NCBI RefSeq assembly: GCF_019857205.1 | Contig: NZ_JAHWXO010000007.1 | Span: 149,946-213,945, forward strand | Length of the DNA stretch: 64,000 nucleotides | Direction of reading: 5' to 3' | DNA from: Qipengyuania pacifica | GTDB taxonomy: Bacteria; Pseudomonadota; Alphaproteobacteria; Sphingomonadales; Sphingomonadaceae | Made by a program: the position numbers and the translations under genes | The notes under the pieces: generated by a model | Database searches by the model: none | The model's input: the letters and a program-made list of their open reading frames with translations, nothing else | Told to the model about the DNA's origin: nothing | Shown here: piece by piece, positions 18,291 through 28,228 of the stretch | Position numbering within the stretch: position 1 is the stretch's first letter | Layout: each line of letters opens with the position of its first letter

Positions 18291-21035
18291 TCAGTAGCTG
18301 AAGGTGGCTTTCGCGCCCACCGTCAGCGGCCTATTTGTTACGATGCGCGCGCGATCGTAATAAAAGTCGCCCGCGATTTGAGCCCGCTCGTCAAACAGGT
18401 TCGCCCCGTAAACCTCGAACCGCCACTGATCGTAGGATACGCCCGCCGACAGATCGACCACGGTGTAGCTGTCGAGCTCCAACCGATTGATGGAGATAAT
18501 GTCGGTGAACTTTGAGGCTGAATGCGAAATGGACGGCTGGATAAAAGCGCCAAGCTCGTCGGTCAGATCCCACTCATAGCGCACCCGCAGATTACCCTGA
18601 AAGGATGGGGCATAGGCAAGATCGGATCCAACCTGCACGTCGTCCGTCGGGGTCAGGACCTCGGTAATCTCGGTATCGAGCAATGACACCGCACCCGAAA
18701 GCGTCAGACCGGGCGCTGCATAAGGCGCGAAGGTGAAATCGGCTTCGAAACCCTTGATCTCTGCATTCGCCGCATTGTCCGAAAAGAACAGATTGGTGAT
18801 ACTGGGATCGAAAATGGTAGTCTGCAGATTGCTGATGTCGACGTAGAATAGGCTGCCGTTGATACGCAGCTGACGATCGAACAGTTCGGTTTTCGCGCCG
18901 ATCTCGTAGTTCTTCACCTCGTCCGATTCCAGCTCGAACGGAACCGTGAAGCCGTCCGGTCCCTGCGCTCCGCCGGGACGATTGAGCAGACCGGGACGGA
19001 AGCCTTCCGAATAGGTCGCATAGAACAGCAGATCTTCCGTCGGGGTGAAATTGACAGTCCCCTTGAAGATCACGCCCTCGGTCTTCGCCTTGTCGGGTGC
19101 ACGGATCGCGTTGAACACCTGTTGCGCCTGAGCAGCAGTAAGTCCTGCTGCCTGTATGTCCTCAAGGCTATCATCGCGTCCGAAGGTCTGACGCAGATCG
19201 GCATCGCACGACCCGATGAAGGTATATTGCCCATCGCCATCATAGAGATCCGACAGGTTTGTGCCAAAGGCGTTCGCATCCTGCGCAGCGCCCGCATTGC
19301 AGAAGGAACTGTTGGCTGTGCCTTCGAAATCAACCTCGACGTTGTAATACCGGGCGCCGCCGGTGATCGACAGCAAATCGGGAACAAGGTCGAAGGTGGC
19401 CTCCCCGAAAATGCCGAACTGCTGATCGGTACGCTTCACGTCGTTACGGAAGATGACGCCATACGGAAACGGCCCGGCATCGCTGGCGTAGGCTCCAGGG
19501 AAAGGGAAGTTCCGCGCAAACCCGCCGAACGGCTGGGCCAGTTCGCTACCCGGATAGGTATAGTCGTTGCGTTCCTTGAGCACGAGGTCGGAATAGAACC
19601 CCCCTGCGGTCACACGGAAGCGATTTTCCTCCGGCGTGCTTAGCCGCAATTCCTGCGTAAACACCTGAAGATTGCTATCCGAGGTGACATAGAGGTTGGG
19701 CGCCTGACATGTCCCGCTTGGTGCCGCATCGCCGGGATAGCTGACCGACCCGTCGCAGATGTAATATGGAAGATACTGGCCGGCGAAAAGATAATCCGAA
19801 TAGTCGATCCGCTGCTCGGTTTCGCGTTCCGTGTAAGCACCGTTGTAAATCACATCGAGCATGCCCAGACGGCCCTCGACGCTCCAGGCGGTGTTGGAGA
19901 AATCGTCCTCCAGCCGGTCGTCTTCAAAGCGCTGGATCTCCAGATTATCGAGATCGAGTTCCGGATCGGCGAAGAATACTCCGTCGCTCTCCAGACTTTG
20001 GCGGCTGTGCGCTACGGTGATCCGCCAGTCCGGCGATACCTCGTAGAGGGCCGAGACGCGGAAGCCTGAATATTGGGTGTCGTTGAAGTCATTCTCGACC
20101 AGCCCAGCGTTATTCGCCTCGATGAAGTTAACGCCCGACAGGTCATCGCCCGATTGAAAGCCGGCGCGATTGGGCGCCACAGGCACACCGTTGTCGCGCA
20201 CCGTTCCGGCTGGGCGAAAGCGCGCGCTTTCGCTGGCGTCGCGGGTGCCTGCGACATTGTCGATGTAGCCGCCCTGATCATCGAGGTAGACGACGCCGCG
20301 CACGGCGAGATTGTCGGTCACCGGCACATTGAGCATGGCTTCGGCCTTGTAGCTCGCCTCGCCCCCCTTGGTAAAGGACGTGCCGACACTGACCCGGGTG
20401 TCAAAGCCCGACAGATCGGGCTTGTTGGTGATGAGCCGCACGACACCAGCCTGTGAACTCGCTCCGAACAACGTGCCCTGAGGCCCGGAAAGAACTTCGA
20501 TCCGTTCGAGGTCGGCGGCATAGACGTCCAGATTACGACCCGGCTGCGCCAGCGGCTGCTCGTCGAGATAAAGCGAAACGTTAGGAGCAAGACCCGCGAC
20601 GCCTGCCGTCGTGAGGTTTGGCGTGGTCGACGCAAGGCCGCGAATATAGATCGTGCTCTGGCCGGGGCTGCCGCCGCCAGCGGTCACGGTGGGCAACTGC
20701 TGCAGATAATCGTCGAAGGTCGCGATGTTAAGCTGGTCGAGCTGTTCCTGACCCAGGGCCTGAACCGAAACCGGTACGTCCTGCAGATCTTCGCTGCGAC
20801 GCTGGGCGGTGACAACGATGGTTGTGACGCCGCCTTGGCGCGGCTGCCTCTGAGCGCCGGTCCGGCTCTCGGGCTGCGTGGCGGTTCCCGAAGTAGTGGA
20901 ACTCTGCGCGTGCGCATGTGTGGGTGAAAGAAGTGCAATCGCAAGCGCACCGAATGATATGCCTTGTGCGGTTTTAAATAGGATAATGGCCCCCTTGAAG
21001 ATGTCATGCGTGAAGTCGATCAACCGGCGCGACAA
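18291..21035 (-). CDS. TonB-dependent outer-membrane receptor
   Basis: 914 aa outer-membrane transporter. A signal peptide ends near residue 44 (PTHAHAQ). The plug domain opens with IVVTAQRRSEDLQDVPVSV, continues with RIEVLSGPQGTLFGASSQAG, and is followed by a beta-barrel ending in the aromatic residue of KATFSY. The start is uncertain: the longest frame begins with a TTG (21035), with another TTG 12 bases in, and I see no ATG before the signal peptide. It lies between the sulfotransferase and a BCCT transporter. The ligand is unknown; the plug type is used in sphingomonads for many organic nutrients, not only siderophores. Confidence 0.92.
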   Translation of the reverse strand: MSRRLIDFTHDIFKGAIILFKTAQGISFGALAIALLSPTHAHAQSSTTSGTATQPESRTGAQRQPRQGGVTTIVVTAQRRSEDLQDVPVSVQALGQEQLDQLNIATFDDYLQQLPTVTAGGGSPGQSTIYIRGLASTTPNLTTAGVAGLAPNVSLYLDEQPLAQPGRNLDVYAADLERIEVLSGPQGTLFGASSQAGVVRLITNKPDLSGFDTRVSVGTSFTKGGEASYKAEAMLNVPVTDNLAVRGVVYLDDQGGYIDNVAGTRDASESARFRPAGTVRDNGVPVAPNRAGFQSGDDLSGVNFIEANNAGLVENDFNDTQYSGFRVSALYEVSPDWRITVAHSRQSLESDGVFFADPELDLDNLEIQRFEDDRLEDDFSNTAWSVEGRLGMLDVIYNGAYTERETEQRIDYSDYLFAGQYLPYYICDGSVSYPGDAAPSGTCQAPNLYVTSDSNLQVFTQELRLSTPEENRFRVTAGGFYSDLVLKERNDYTYPGSELAQPFGGFARNFPFPGAYASDAGPFPYGVIFRNDVKRTDQQFGIFGEATFDLVPDLLSITGGARYYNVEVDFEGTANSSFCNAGAAQDANAFGTNLSDLYDGDGQYTFIGSCDADLRQTFGRDDSLEDIQAAGLTAAQAQQVFNAIRAPDKAKTEGVIFKGTVNFTPTEDLLFYATYSEGFRPGLLNRPGGAQGPDGFTVPFELESDEVKNYEIGAKTELFDRQLRINGSLFYVDISNLQTTIFDPSITNLFFSDNAANAEIKGFEADFTFAPYAAPGLTLSGAVSLLDTEITEVLTPTDDVQVGSDLAYAPSFQGNLRVRYEWDLTDELGAFIQPSISHSASKFTDIISINRLELDSYTVVDLSAGVSYDQWRFEVYGANLFDERAQIAGDFYYDRARIVTNRPLTVGAKATFSY

Positions 21036-21140
21036 GTCGGCTAGGTATCGACGATGATGGATGTTGTGTGGGGGCGACCTACGGAAGCTGGTCCCGTTCG
21101 GCCACCGAAGTGCCCCTATTTCCCGGGATTGGCCGATGGC

Positions 21141-21158
21141 TGTTGCTGCAATGCAACA
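21141..21158. promoter_or_regulatory. Inverted repeat upstream of the TonB receptor
   Basis: TGTTGC-TGCAAT-GCAACA: 6-bp arms around six bases, about 105 bases upstream of the TonB receptor start. It shares the half-sites GTTGC/GCAAC with the palindrome at 5015-5031, though the spacing differs. Possible operator. Confidence 0.3.
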
Positions 21159-21205
21159 ATTAATCCCGCCACCCGGCAGTGCCGGTCACTTAGTTGTGCT
21201 GTTGA

Positions 21206-22882
21206 TCACTTCTTGTCCGCTGCGACCCCGACCGCCGTCGTGGGCACGCCCTGATGTTTACGGATCAAGTCGTAACAGATCGCCTTCACGATCGAAATCG
21301 CCATCAAGGCGACGACGAACGAGAATGGGAGTGCGCCAATGATCATCGTGATCCGGATCGCCTCGATTCCCCCAAGAACCAGCATGCTGCCGACTACTGC
21401 GGCGAGAGCGCCCCCCCAGAACAGGATGTGCTTTCGATGTTCGCCTTCCGTGTCGCCTGCTCCGTTGATCGTATTTACGATCAGGATCGCGCTGTCGGTG
21501 GAGGTCACCAGATAAGTCATCAAAAGCACCACGATCATGCCCGAGACGGCAAACGCCGTTCCAGGATCTAGGATGACGGCTAAGGTCGCATAAAGCTGGT
21601 CGGCCATCGTGGCATTCACAATGGTGCCACCTGCACTTCCATTGAGTTCAAGGGCGATCGCGGTGCCGCCAAGCAATGTCATCCAGATGAAGCATACCAA
21701 AGATGGGACGAGAACCACGCCGAAGATATACTCGCGGATCGTCCGCCCTCTTGAAATGCGGGCGATGAACATGCCGACAAAAGGGGAGAACGCGATCCAC
21801 CACGCCCAGTAGAACACCGACCAGTCCAGCTGCCACGCTACCAATTGCTCTCCTACGGGGCTCTCATCGGAAAACAGGGTGAGCGACAGGGGAATGAAAT
21901 GCCCGATATAATCCGCGATTCCCTGGCCCAGCAGTTTCAGGGCAAATAGGCCGGCGCCCATGATCGCGAACAGCAAGAGCAGCAGAAAGGACAGGCCAAG
22001 ATTGAGGTTGGAAAGCCACTTGATACCCTTTCCCACGCCCGACAGCGCACTGAGGGTAGAGGCACCGACCAGAATGGCTAGGGCAAGCGCAATGGCAGGC
22101 AGGGAAGAGGACCCATCCGGATTGAGCAGCCAATCACCCAGGCCAACGCGCGAAAGACCGACAACGAATTGTTCTACGCCGAGGCCCATGGTCACTGCAA
22201 CGCCGAGTATGGTTGCCACGACCGCGACGACATCGACCACGTGGCCGCCAAATCCGGACATGGTCTTTCCGAACAGAGGAACCAGAGCGGACCGGATCGT
22301 CAGCGGAAGATCGCGCCTGTACGCAACGTAGCCGATCGCCAGCCCCACAAGGGCATATGTTCCCCAGGCCGCGAAGCCCCAGTGGAGGAACGTATAGACA
22401 AATGCAGGCCGCACCGCGTCCCAGGATTGCGCCTGGACCGCGCCGCGGATGATGTCTGGATTTTCAGAAAAATGGGAGAGGGGCTCACCCGTCGAATAGG
22501 TGAGCAGCCCGATACCGATGCCCGCGCCAAATAGCATGGCAAACCACGAGAGGCGTGAGAACTCAGGCTTTTCTCCGGCATATCCTATCCTGAGGCTGCC
22601 GGTTTGTGGGAAAATTGCCAGGATGGCACAGATCGCTATGAGCGCCGCCACAAGATAGACATACCAGCCGGCGAAGGACGATATGATCGTTGAATTGGCC
22701 GCCGACAGGGTCTCGTTGGCGCTGACTGGGAAGAAGATCGCCCACAGGATGATGAGCGTGACTATGATCTTCGCTGGGATTGTCACCTGACGGCTGAAGC
22801 CATCGTAAAAGCCGCGATCGGCCGTGCTGATCGGCAGTTCGACCAATGGCGGGGCTATCCCCTTGGGCTCATCGGATGACAT
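21206..22882 (-). CDS. BCCT-family transporter (betaine/choline/carnitine type)
   Basis: 558 aa inner-membrane protein with about twelve hydrophobic helices. Typical BCCT features are GIGIGLLTYSTGEPLSHF, the FLHWGFAAWGTYALVGLAIGY helix and the signature region WWIAFSPFVGMFIARISRGR. The family moves quaternary ammonium compounds with Na+ or H+, often for osmotic protection. Substrate class cannot be fixed from sequence. ATG 22882 is preceded by a weak GCGAGAGA. It could share a transcript with the TonB receptor and sulfotransferase downstream on the same strand, although a 170-base gap separates it from the receptor. Confidence 0.92.
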   Translation of the reverse strand: MSSDEPKGIAPPLVELPISTADRGFYDGFSRQVTIPAKIIVTLIILWAIFFPVSANETLSAANSTIISSFAGWYVYLVAALIAICAILAIFPQTGSLRIGYAGEKPEFSRLSWFAMLFGAGIGIGLLTYSTGEPLSHFSENPDIIRGAVQAQSWDAVRPAFVYTFLHWGFAAWGTYALVGLAIGYVAYRRDLPLTIRSALVPLFGKTMSGFGGHVVDVVAVVATILGVAVTMGLGVEQFVVGLSRVGLGDWLLNPDGSSSLPAIALALAILVGASTLSALSGVGKGIKWLSNLNLGLSFLLLLLFAIMGAGLFALKLLGQGIADYIGHFIPLSLTLFSDESPVGEQLVAWQLDWSVFYWAWWIAFSPFVGMFIARISRGRTIREYIFGVVLVPSLVCFIWMTLLGGTAIALELNGSAGGTIVNATMADQLYATLAVILDPGTAFAVSGMIVVLLMTYLVTSTDSAILIVNTINGAGDTEGEHRKHILFWGGALAAVVGSMLVLGGIEAIRITMIIGALPFSFVVALMAISIVKAICYDLIRKHQGVPTTAVGVAADKK

Positions 22883-23226
22883 GGTTCTCTCGCTGACTTG
22901 GCTGTCCCAAGGTTCGGCGAACAGTGGGTAAGGATGCTGGCATCATACGGACGATCGTCAAGAGATCAAATGGCACTGCCATCTTAAGCACGGCGCTATT
23001 GTCCCAGCGCACATTGGAACAGGCCCCCGATGTCAGGCCGCGGTACGCGGCGTCTATTGCGGCAGGTAAAACATCGACCGCCTTGCCCAGCCCGCACAAA
23101 GCACCCAGCATTCTCACCGGCGCGCACTAGGCAAAGGTTGGATTTTTCAAGCTTTTCTCAATCTTTCCATACTAACGCGATGCTTCAGTTCCACTTAACC
23201 ACGCCTCGAGAAGCCTCGCCCAAGCA
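22883..23226. other. Divergent intergenic region
   Basis: 344 bases between the BCCT gene and the EAL gene, presumably holding both promoters. The part near 23131-23180 is AT-rich (GATTTTTCAAGCTTTTCTC), as expected for a promoter. Short open frames here have no ribosome site or recognisable product, and I see no RNA gene. Confidence 0.4.
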
Positions 23227-24741
23227 ATGGTCGCAATCCTCATCACTCTCGCTGTCGCCGGCATGGTGGGCATAGCGCTGGCCGTTTGGCTCAGGCCGCA
23301 ACTCATCCAACTGCACGGCGCCATAGAGCGCGCTGAAGGACTGATCGGAGTAAAGCATACCGGCGGATTTCTGACCCGGGCGTCACAAATAATCGTGGCA
23401 ATGGAGCAGGCGCTCCAAAGCTCAGCGCCGCGTGCGCAATCTCACGCGATTTCGGGTTTGCCGACGCGCGAACCCTTGATTGCGCGGATGAAGAGCGATC
23501 GAAAGGGTACACTCGGCATCCTGGCGTTGAAAGACTACGATCGCTTGTGCGCCTTCGACCCAGAATCGGCAGAGCGCTTGTTGCTGATCATGGTCGAGCG
23601 TTTGATGGCAATGGTGCCAAGAGATCAGCTCGTCGCACAGCTTGATCGCTCCCATTTGGCTATCTGGATTGGCCCGGACATGGAGTTGGCGGCGGCGACT
23701 ACCGAGGTGGAAGCACTCGCCTACTCATTGGGCGATCGCTGGTGTGACGGCGAAAGAGAAATTTTTCCCGAAATCGCATTCCGTACCGGAGAGTTCACGT
23801 CCGACAGCGGAGCTCCCGAAGCCTTGCTGTCGCAAACCCTTTCATCATTCTCGGTTCCACTGATCACCGACGTGCGGGAGATCGTATCGAGCATCGATCC
23901 GGTGATCCAGTCGCGCGAGCGCTTCCAGATAGAACAGGATCTGCGTCAGGCTGTCGGACGGGACGAACTGCGCATGCAGTTTCAACCTCTGATAGACGCG
24001 TCGACAGGGCAGGTGTCGGGGGCAGAGGCATTGCTCCGTTGGCACCATCCCACGCGAGGACTGATCCCGCCGACCCGCTTTATTCCGATCATGGAAGCTT
24101 CCGATCTGTCGCCTGAAATTGGCCTTTGGGCTCTTAACCGGGCGGCGCGAGAGGCACGCCAATGGCGCGACGGTGGACATGATTTGCGTGTTGCGGTCAA
24201 CGTGTCCGGTAGACAGTTGGATGGCGCAGACCTGCCGCTCCTGATCGAACGGACACTGGCACGACATGATCTCGGTGGGGAAGCTCTGGAGATCGAACTG
24301 ACAGAAACTGTTGCCCTTGCCGAAGGCGACTGCGCCGCGCGCCTTAGCGACGCTCTGCGGTCGCGGGGCATCCGGATCGCAATCGACGATTTCGGCACCG
24401 GTTATTCCAGTTTCGCGGCGCTCAATGCCATCGCCTTCGACAAGATAAAGATCGACCGGGCATTCGTAACTGACGTTCATGCCCGACGCGAAAGCCAGGC
24501 GATCTGTTCCAGCATTCTTACGCTTGGCCGGGGGCTTGGCATTAACGTCTTGGCTGAAGGCGTCGAAACAGCCGAAGAATTTCTATGGCTGCGCGATCAT
24601 GGATGTCGTTTCTTCCAAGGTTTCTATTTCGCCCGGCCGCTTTCGGGCGAGGACTTCCTGACTTTTGTCAAAGACGAACAGACGCTCAACAAATTGTTGC
24701 AGCCGGACACACAACTGATTTCTGAGAGGATGCGGGCATGA
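23227..24741 (+). CDS. EAL-domain cyclic-di-GMP phosphodiesterase, membrane-anchored
   Basis: 504 aa. One N-terminal membrane helix (about residues 3-22), a region at 75-225 resembling a GGDEF domain but without the GGDEF motif, and a C-terminal EAL domain. The EAL residues needed for hydrolysis look intact: EALLRW (267-272), NVSGRQ, ELTET, IDDFGTGYSS, KIKIDRAF and EGVET, ending FFQGFYFARPLS. It should lower cyclic-di-GMP. It overlaps the LysM lipoprotein gene (ATGA) and heads the kinase/FHA/phosphatase group, suggesting a shared signalling role. Confidence 0.93.
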   Translation: MVAILITLAVAGMVGIALAVWLRPQLIQLHGAIERAEGLIGVKHTGGFLTRASQIIVAMEQALQSSAPRAQSHAISGLPTREPLIARMKSDRKGTLGILALKDYDRLCAFDPESAERLLLIMVERLMAMVPRDQLVAQLDRSHLAIWIGPDMELAAATTEVEALAYSLGDRWCDGEREIFPEIAFRTGEFTSDSGAPEALLSQTLSSFSVPLITDVREIVSSIDPVIQSRERFQIEQDLRQAVGRDELRMQFQPLIDASTGQVSGAEALLRWHHPTRGLIPPTRFIPIMEASDLSPEIGLWALNRAAREARQWRDGGHDLRVAVNVSGRQLDGADLPLLIERTLARHDLGGEALEIELTETVALAEGDCAARLSDALRSRGIRIAIDDFGTGYSSFAALNAIAFDKIKIDRAFVTDVHARRESQAICSSILTLGRGLGINVLAEGVETAEEFLWLRDHGCRFFQGFYFARPLSGEDFLTFVKDEQTLNKLLQPDTQLISERMRA

Positions 24742-25481
24742 CGACCCTTTTGCGGAGCGTGAACATAGGAATGGGCCTGCTTGGTGTTCTGGTGCTGAGC
24801 GCATGCTCGTCCGGACCAAAGAGCATAGTGCCCGCTTCGGCCATACAGCAGGTCGATCCTGATGAGGTCGAAGAAATTGCAGCTTTGCTTGACCGGGGAG
24901 AGGTTCGATCCGCGGAGAAACGACTCCGGAAAGGTTTGGACCGGGATCCGATGAACCCTTCCCTGCAAGTCCTTCTACAGGGGATCGAAGGTGACGCCCG
25001 AACCGATCTGGGACCGAAAAACTTCAGCTACACCGTCCGCTCTGGCGAAACGATGACGGAATTGGCTGAACGCTTCCTTGGCAACCGCCTCAAGTCCTAT
25101 CAACTGGCGAAATATAACGGTATCGATGTGCCGGACGCATTGGAAGTCGGGCGCGAACTTCTGATACCCGGACAGTCACCCAATGCAGCGAGCACCCCTC
25201 GATCGACACCAAAGGCGGAAAAAGCCGCACCTGCCCGCCCAAAAACGGAAGTGGCAAAGCCAGCTAAGCCGGCAGCCGCCCCTGGGCCACGCAAGACTGT
25301 CGATCATGCTGCTGTCCGTCGTGCGCGCTCCGCGGGGCTTGTTGCCCTCAATCAGGGCAATGTGAAACAAGCGGTTTCGCTGCTCCGCCGCGCAGCTGCG
25401 CTCGACCCAGACAACAAGGCAATTGCAGCTGATCTGCGCCGGGCGGAACAGATTGCCGCAACTGTCAGGGCACGACAGTAA
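24738..25481 (+). CDS. LysM and TPR-like lipoprotein
   Basis: 247 aa. Signal peptide with lipobox LSAC (lipidated C23), so membrane-anchored in the periplasm. A short helical repeat at about 45-80 is followed by a LysM peptidoglycan-binding domain at about 98-145 (YTVRSGETMTELAERFLG, ending LLIPG). An Ala/Pro/Lys-rich linker leads to a C-terminal TPR-like segment (GLVALNQGNVKQAVSLLRRA). Translationally coupled to the EAL gene and 76 bases ahead of the kinase gene. It may sense or tether to the cell wall for this signalling set. No exact counterpart is recognised. Confidence 0.88.
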   Translation: MTTLLRSVNIGMGLLGVLVLSACSSGPKSIVPASAIQQVDPDEVEEIAALLDRGEVRSAEKRLRKGLDRDPMNPSLQVLLQGIEGDARTDLGPKNFSYTVRSGETMTELAERFLGNRLKSYQLAKYNGIDVPDALEVGRELLIPGQSPNAASTPRSTPKAEKAAPARPKTEVAKPAKPAAAPGPRKTVDHAAVRRARSAGLVALNQGNVKQAVSLLRRAAALDPDNKAIAADLRRAEQIAATVRARQ

Positions 25482-25557
25482 TTGGTTGATAAGACTTTTA
25501 CTTTAATGCCGCGTCACCTGCCGATTAGACTATCGAGCTGGAAGGGACGCGCACAGT

Positions 25558-27207
25558 ATGATCGAACGGCTCGACCGTTACAGGATAGAGGGCAAGCTTG
25601 GCGAAGGCGCCATGGCGGACGTTTACCGTGCACACGATCCGGAAATCGGTCGTACGGTTGCCATCAAGGTTCTCAAATCCGAATTCGCCAGCAATGCAGA
25701 CATTGGTAGTCGCTTCCTGCGCGAAGCGCGGGCCGCAGGTGCCCTGAGCCACGCCAACATCGCGACAATCTATGACGTAGGTGAGGCCGACGGAATTGCC
25801 TACATCGCGATGGAGTTGGTGGACGGACGGCCGCTCGACCGCTGGATTGCGGCCAATGGCAGGATTCCGCACGAACGAACGCTCCACCTAGCACTGCAAC
25901 TCGCGCAGGCTCTCGGCTATGCGCATAGCATGGGGATCGTGCATCGCGACGTGAAGCCATCCAACATTTTGATCTCCGAAGATGGGAAGACCGTAAAACT
26001 GCTCGACTTCGGGGTAGCGAGAATGGGCGATGCCGATCCCTCCGCGCTTGAGAGGACGCAGGTGGGCCAGCTTGTCGGCACACCGCGCTACATGAGCCCC
26101 GAACAGGCGCTCGGTCTGCCGGTAGACGCCCGTTCCGACCTCTTCTCACTCGGGGCGGTTTTCTACGAAATGACAACCGGAAAACCAGCTTTCCCTGGCG
26201 GAGAACTGGCAGTGCTCGCAATCCAGATCGCTCAGGGCAAAGTCACGCCGATCGGAGAGGTCACCACTGATTGCCCACCTGGACTTCGCGCGGTCATAGA
26301 CAGACTTCTCGCGAAAAAACCCGAGCAACGTTATGCGGACGGCACTGCCCTCGCCCAAGTGCTCGAACGCGAAGTGAACGACGCACGCGAAGGAGGCGCA
26401 GTTTCGCGAGGCCTTTCTTTGCGGTTCAAAGTTCCAATCGCGCTCTTTCTAGTCACGGCCCTCGCCTTGGCGGCTTGCGTCAGCGTCATTCTTCACCGCC
26501 AGCAGCAAGCACTCGAAACGATGGCGGCAGCGACCGGCAACAGCATTGCAGCCTTCATAACCGGCAATGCTGCCGTCACGATTGCAGAGAACGCCGGAAT
26601 GCCCTCTGCGCAGCAGGACTGGACAGCTCTTCAGGCGTTTGTCACCACTGCCGCGCAAGACGACGCCATGCGCGGAATTATCGTCGCCGACGCAGATGGC
26701 ACCATCCGGGCGTCCAGCAACCCACGACTTATTGGCAGGCGCTATCAGAGTCATGACGCCGAGAGCGCGATCCTGGAACAGCCGGATCGGCGCGTCACAA
26801 ATGTGTCCGAAGCGGATGGCGGTGGCATGCGCTTTGTTCATCCGGTGAACTATGCCGGGGTCCGGTTCGGAACAGTAGACCTGGTGCTGAAACGCGACGC
26901 GCTCAATGCGGCCCTCTATACATCGAAGGCTTTGTTTGCAGGGCTTTCGGCCGCTGTCATGGCCGTAGTCCTGCTCATTGGTTATTTAAGTGGCGCGTTT
27001 GTGGCGCGTCCATTGCGTCGCCTGCGAAAGGCGCTGGATGAAATGACGGCGGGCGATCTCACCACTCGCATTTCACATCAGCGCCGGGACGAGGTGGGCG
27101 AGGCTTTCGATGCCTTCAACCGCGCAGCATCCACCGCTGAGGTGCGCAGTGCCAGCACCTCGAAACCGTCCGATACCGCGGTTCTTGCTACCCGGATCGC
27201 GGCGTAG
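25558..27207 (+). CDS. Transmembrane Ser/Thr protein kinase with C-terminal HAMP
   Basis: 549 aa. Hanks-type kinase domain at about 8-270 with K37 (VAIKVLK), catalytic D131 (HRDVKPSN), D150 of DFG and the activation segment GTPRYMSPEQ. A membrane helix at 292-312, a periplasmic Cache-like region to about 455, a second helix at 459-482 and a HAMP segment to about 525 follow, then a short tail. The order kinase, membrane, sensor, membrane, HAMP, with nothing after the HAMP, is unusual. With the FHA and PP2C genes downstream it matches the PpkA-type kinase of type VI secretion control (family knowledge), but no secretion genes lie here. Confidence 0.92.
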   Translation: MIERLDRYRIEGKLGEGAMADVYRAHDPEIGRTVAIKVLKSEFASNADIGSRFLREARAAGALSHANIATIYDVGEADGIAYIAMELVDGRPLDRWIAANGRIPHERTLHLALQLAQALGYAHSMGIVHRDVKPSNILISEDGKTVKLLDFGVARMGDADPSALERTQVGQLVGTPRYMSPEQALGLPVDARSDLFSLGAVFYEMTTGKPAFPGGELAVLAIQIAQGKVTPIGEVTTDCPPGLRAVIDRLLAKKPEQRYADGTALAQVLEREVNDAREGGAVSRGLSLRFKVPIALFLVTALALAACVSVILHRQQQALETMAAATGNSIAAFITGNAAVTIAENAGMPSAQQDWTALQAFVTTAAQDDAMRGIIVADADGTIRASSNPRLIGRRYQSHDAESAILEQPDRRVTNVSEADGGGMRFVHPVNYAGVRFGTVDLVLKRDALNAALYTSKALFAGLSAAVMAVVLLIGYLSGAFVARPLRRLRKALDEMTAGDLTTRISHQRRDEVGEAFDAFNRAASTAEVRSASTSKPSDTAVLATRIAA

Positions 27208-27217
27208 GAGCATCGCA

Positions 27218-28228
27218 ATGTACATGCTTCAACTGTTCGATATCGACGACGCAGTCCAGCCGATCGACGCACGGCTGTTTGCTACGGGGAACCTCACGAT
27301 CGGACGCGACGCTGCTGCCGACTGGAGTATTGCAGACCCCAATTGCGAAGTGTCCCGCAATCACTGCGAACTTCGGATCTCGGACAATGGCCTGTCGCTC
27401 CATGTCAGCGGAGCGAACGGCGTTTATGACGACTTCAGCGGTGCCCGTTATCCGGACGACGCCGAATTGGTGCTCTCTCTGCCGGCAACATTGAGGCTGG
27501 GACGGTTCCGCATCGTCATCGCTCCTGCGCCCCTTGCCGCATCGCCTTCCGGCGCAGCAGATCGCACGATGGTTCTTACTCCTCCGCTTGGCACATCGAC
27601 CGACGTTCCCAGCGAATGGGACGAACCGACAGATCAATCGACACCTGCCAGCGGAACGCTTCTGGAAGCTTTCTGTCAGGGCGCCCAACTCGATGCCTCG
27701 CTATTGTCCAGCGAAGACCCCGATGAGATCATGCGCCGCGCGGGCGCTCTTTACCGCCAGATGGTCCTTGGAATTGGCGACCTTATGTCCGAACGCAATG
27801 CTGCGCGGCAAAGATACAGCCTCAACCGGACAACCATGTCGGGCCAAGACAACAATCCTTTCAAATGGGCACCGTCCCAAAGGCTCGCCGTCGACCTCCT
27901 GCTTGCAGAATCAACCGGCTTCATGTCCGGTCCTACAGCGCTCCAGGCTTCGTTTCGCGACGTCAAACGGCATCTCGTCGCTACCTTTGCAGGCATGCGC
28001 GGGAGCCTGCGCGCAGCGATCAACCATTTGAACCCCGATCGACTGGACGGGTCGGGTTCTCGACGCAAGACGTTGCTTCAGACGCGCTCTCAGTCAGCCT
28101 TGGAACAACTACGCGAGCGTCATGCCGAACTTTGTTCCGAGATCGCGGACGGTGTGCCGGGCGCGCTCGACCGCGCCTTCGTGGTAGCCTACGACGAAGC
28201 GGAAACGGTTGCTGATAAATGCGACTGA
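27218..28228 (+). CDS. FHA-domain protein with TagH/ImpI-like C-terminus
   Basis: 336 aa cytosolic protein. An N-terminal FHA phosphothreonine-binding domain shows G29-R30 in LTIGRD and S46-R47-N48-H49. The C-terminal region (FKWAPSQRLAVDLLLAES, then FRDVKRHLVATFAGMRGSL) resembles the type VI secretion-associated FHA C-terminal domain. ATG 27218 follows TAGGAG; an upstream in-frame ATG at 27110 lies inside the kinase gene and is rejected. Predicted to be the phosphorylated adaptor between the kinase and the PP2C phosphatase. Its last 10 bases overlap the phosphatase gene. Confidence 0.88.
   Translation: MYMLQLFDIDDAVQPIDARLFATGNLTIGRDAAADWSIADPNCEVSRNHCELRISDNGLSLHVSGANGVYDDFSGARYPDDAELVLSLPATLRLGRFRIVIAPAPLAASPSGAADRTMVLTPPLGTSTDVPSEWDEPTDQSTPASGTLLEAFCQGAQLDASLLSSEDPDEIMRRAGALYRQMVLGIGDLMSERNAARQRYSLNRTTMSGQDNNPFKWAPSQRLAVDLLLAESTGFMSGPTALQASFRDVKRHLVATFAGMRGSLRAAINHLNPDRLDGSGSRRKTLLQTRSQSALEQLRERHAELCSEIADGVPGALDRAFVVAYDEAETVADKCD

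Noticed and set aside
22869..23130. Small open frames on both strands between the BCCT and EAL genes
   Set aside because: Low-complexity products with no translation signals, in what is better read as a divergent promoter region.
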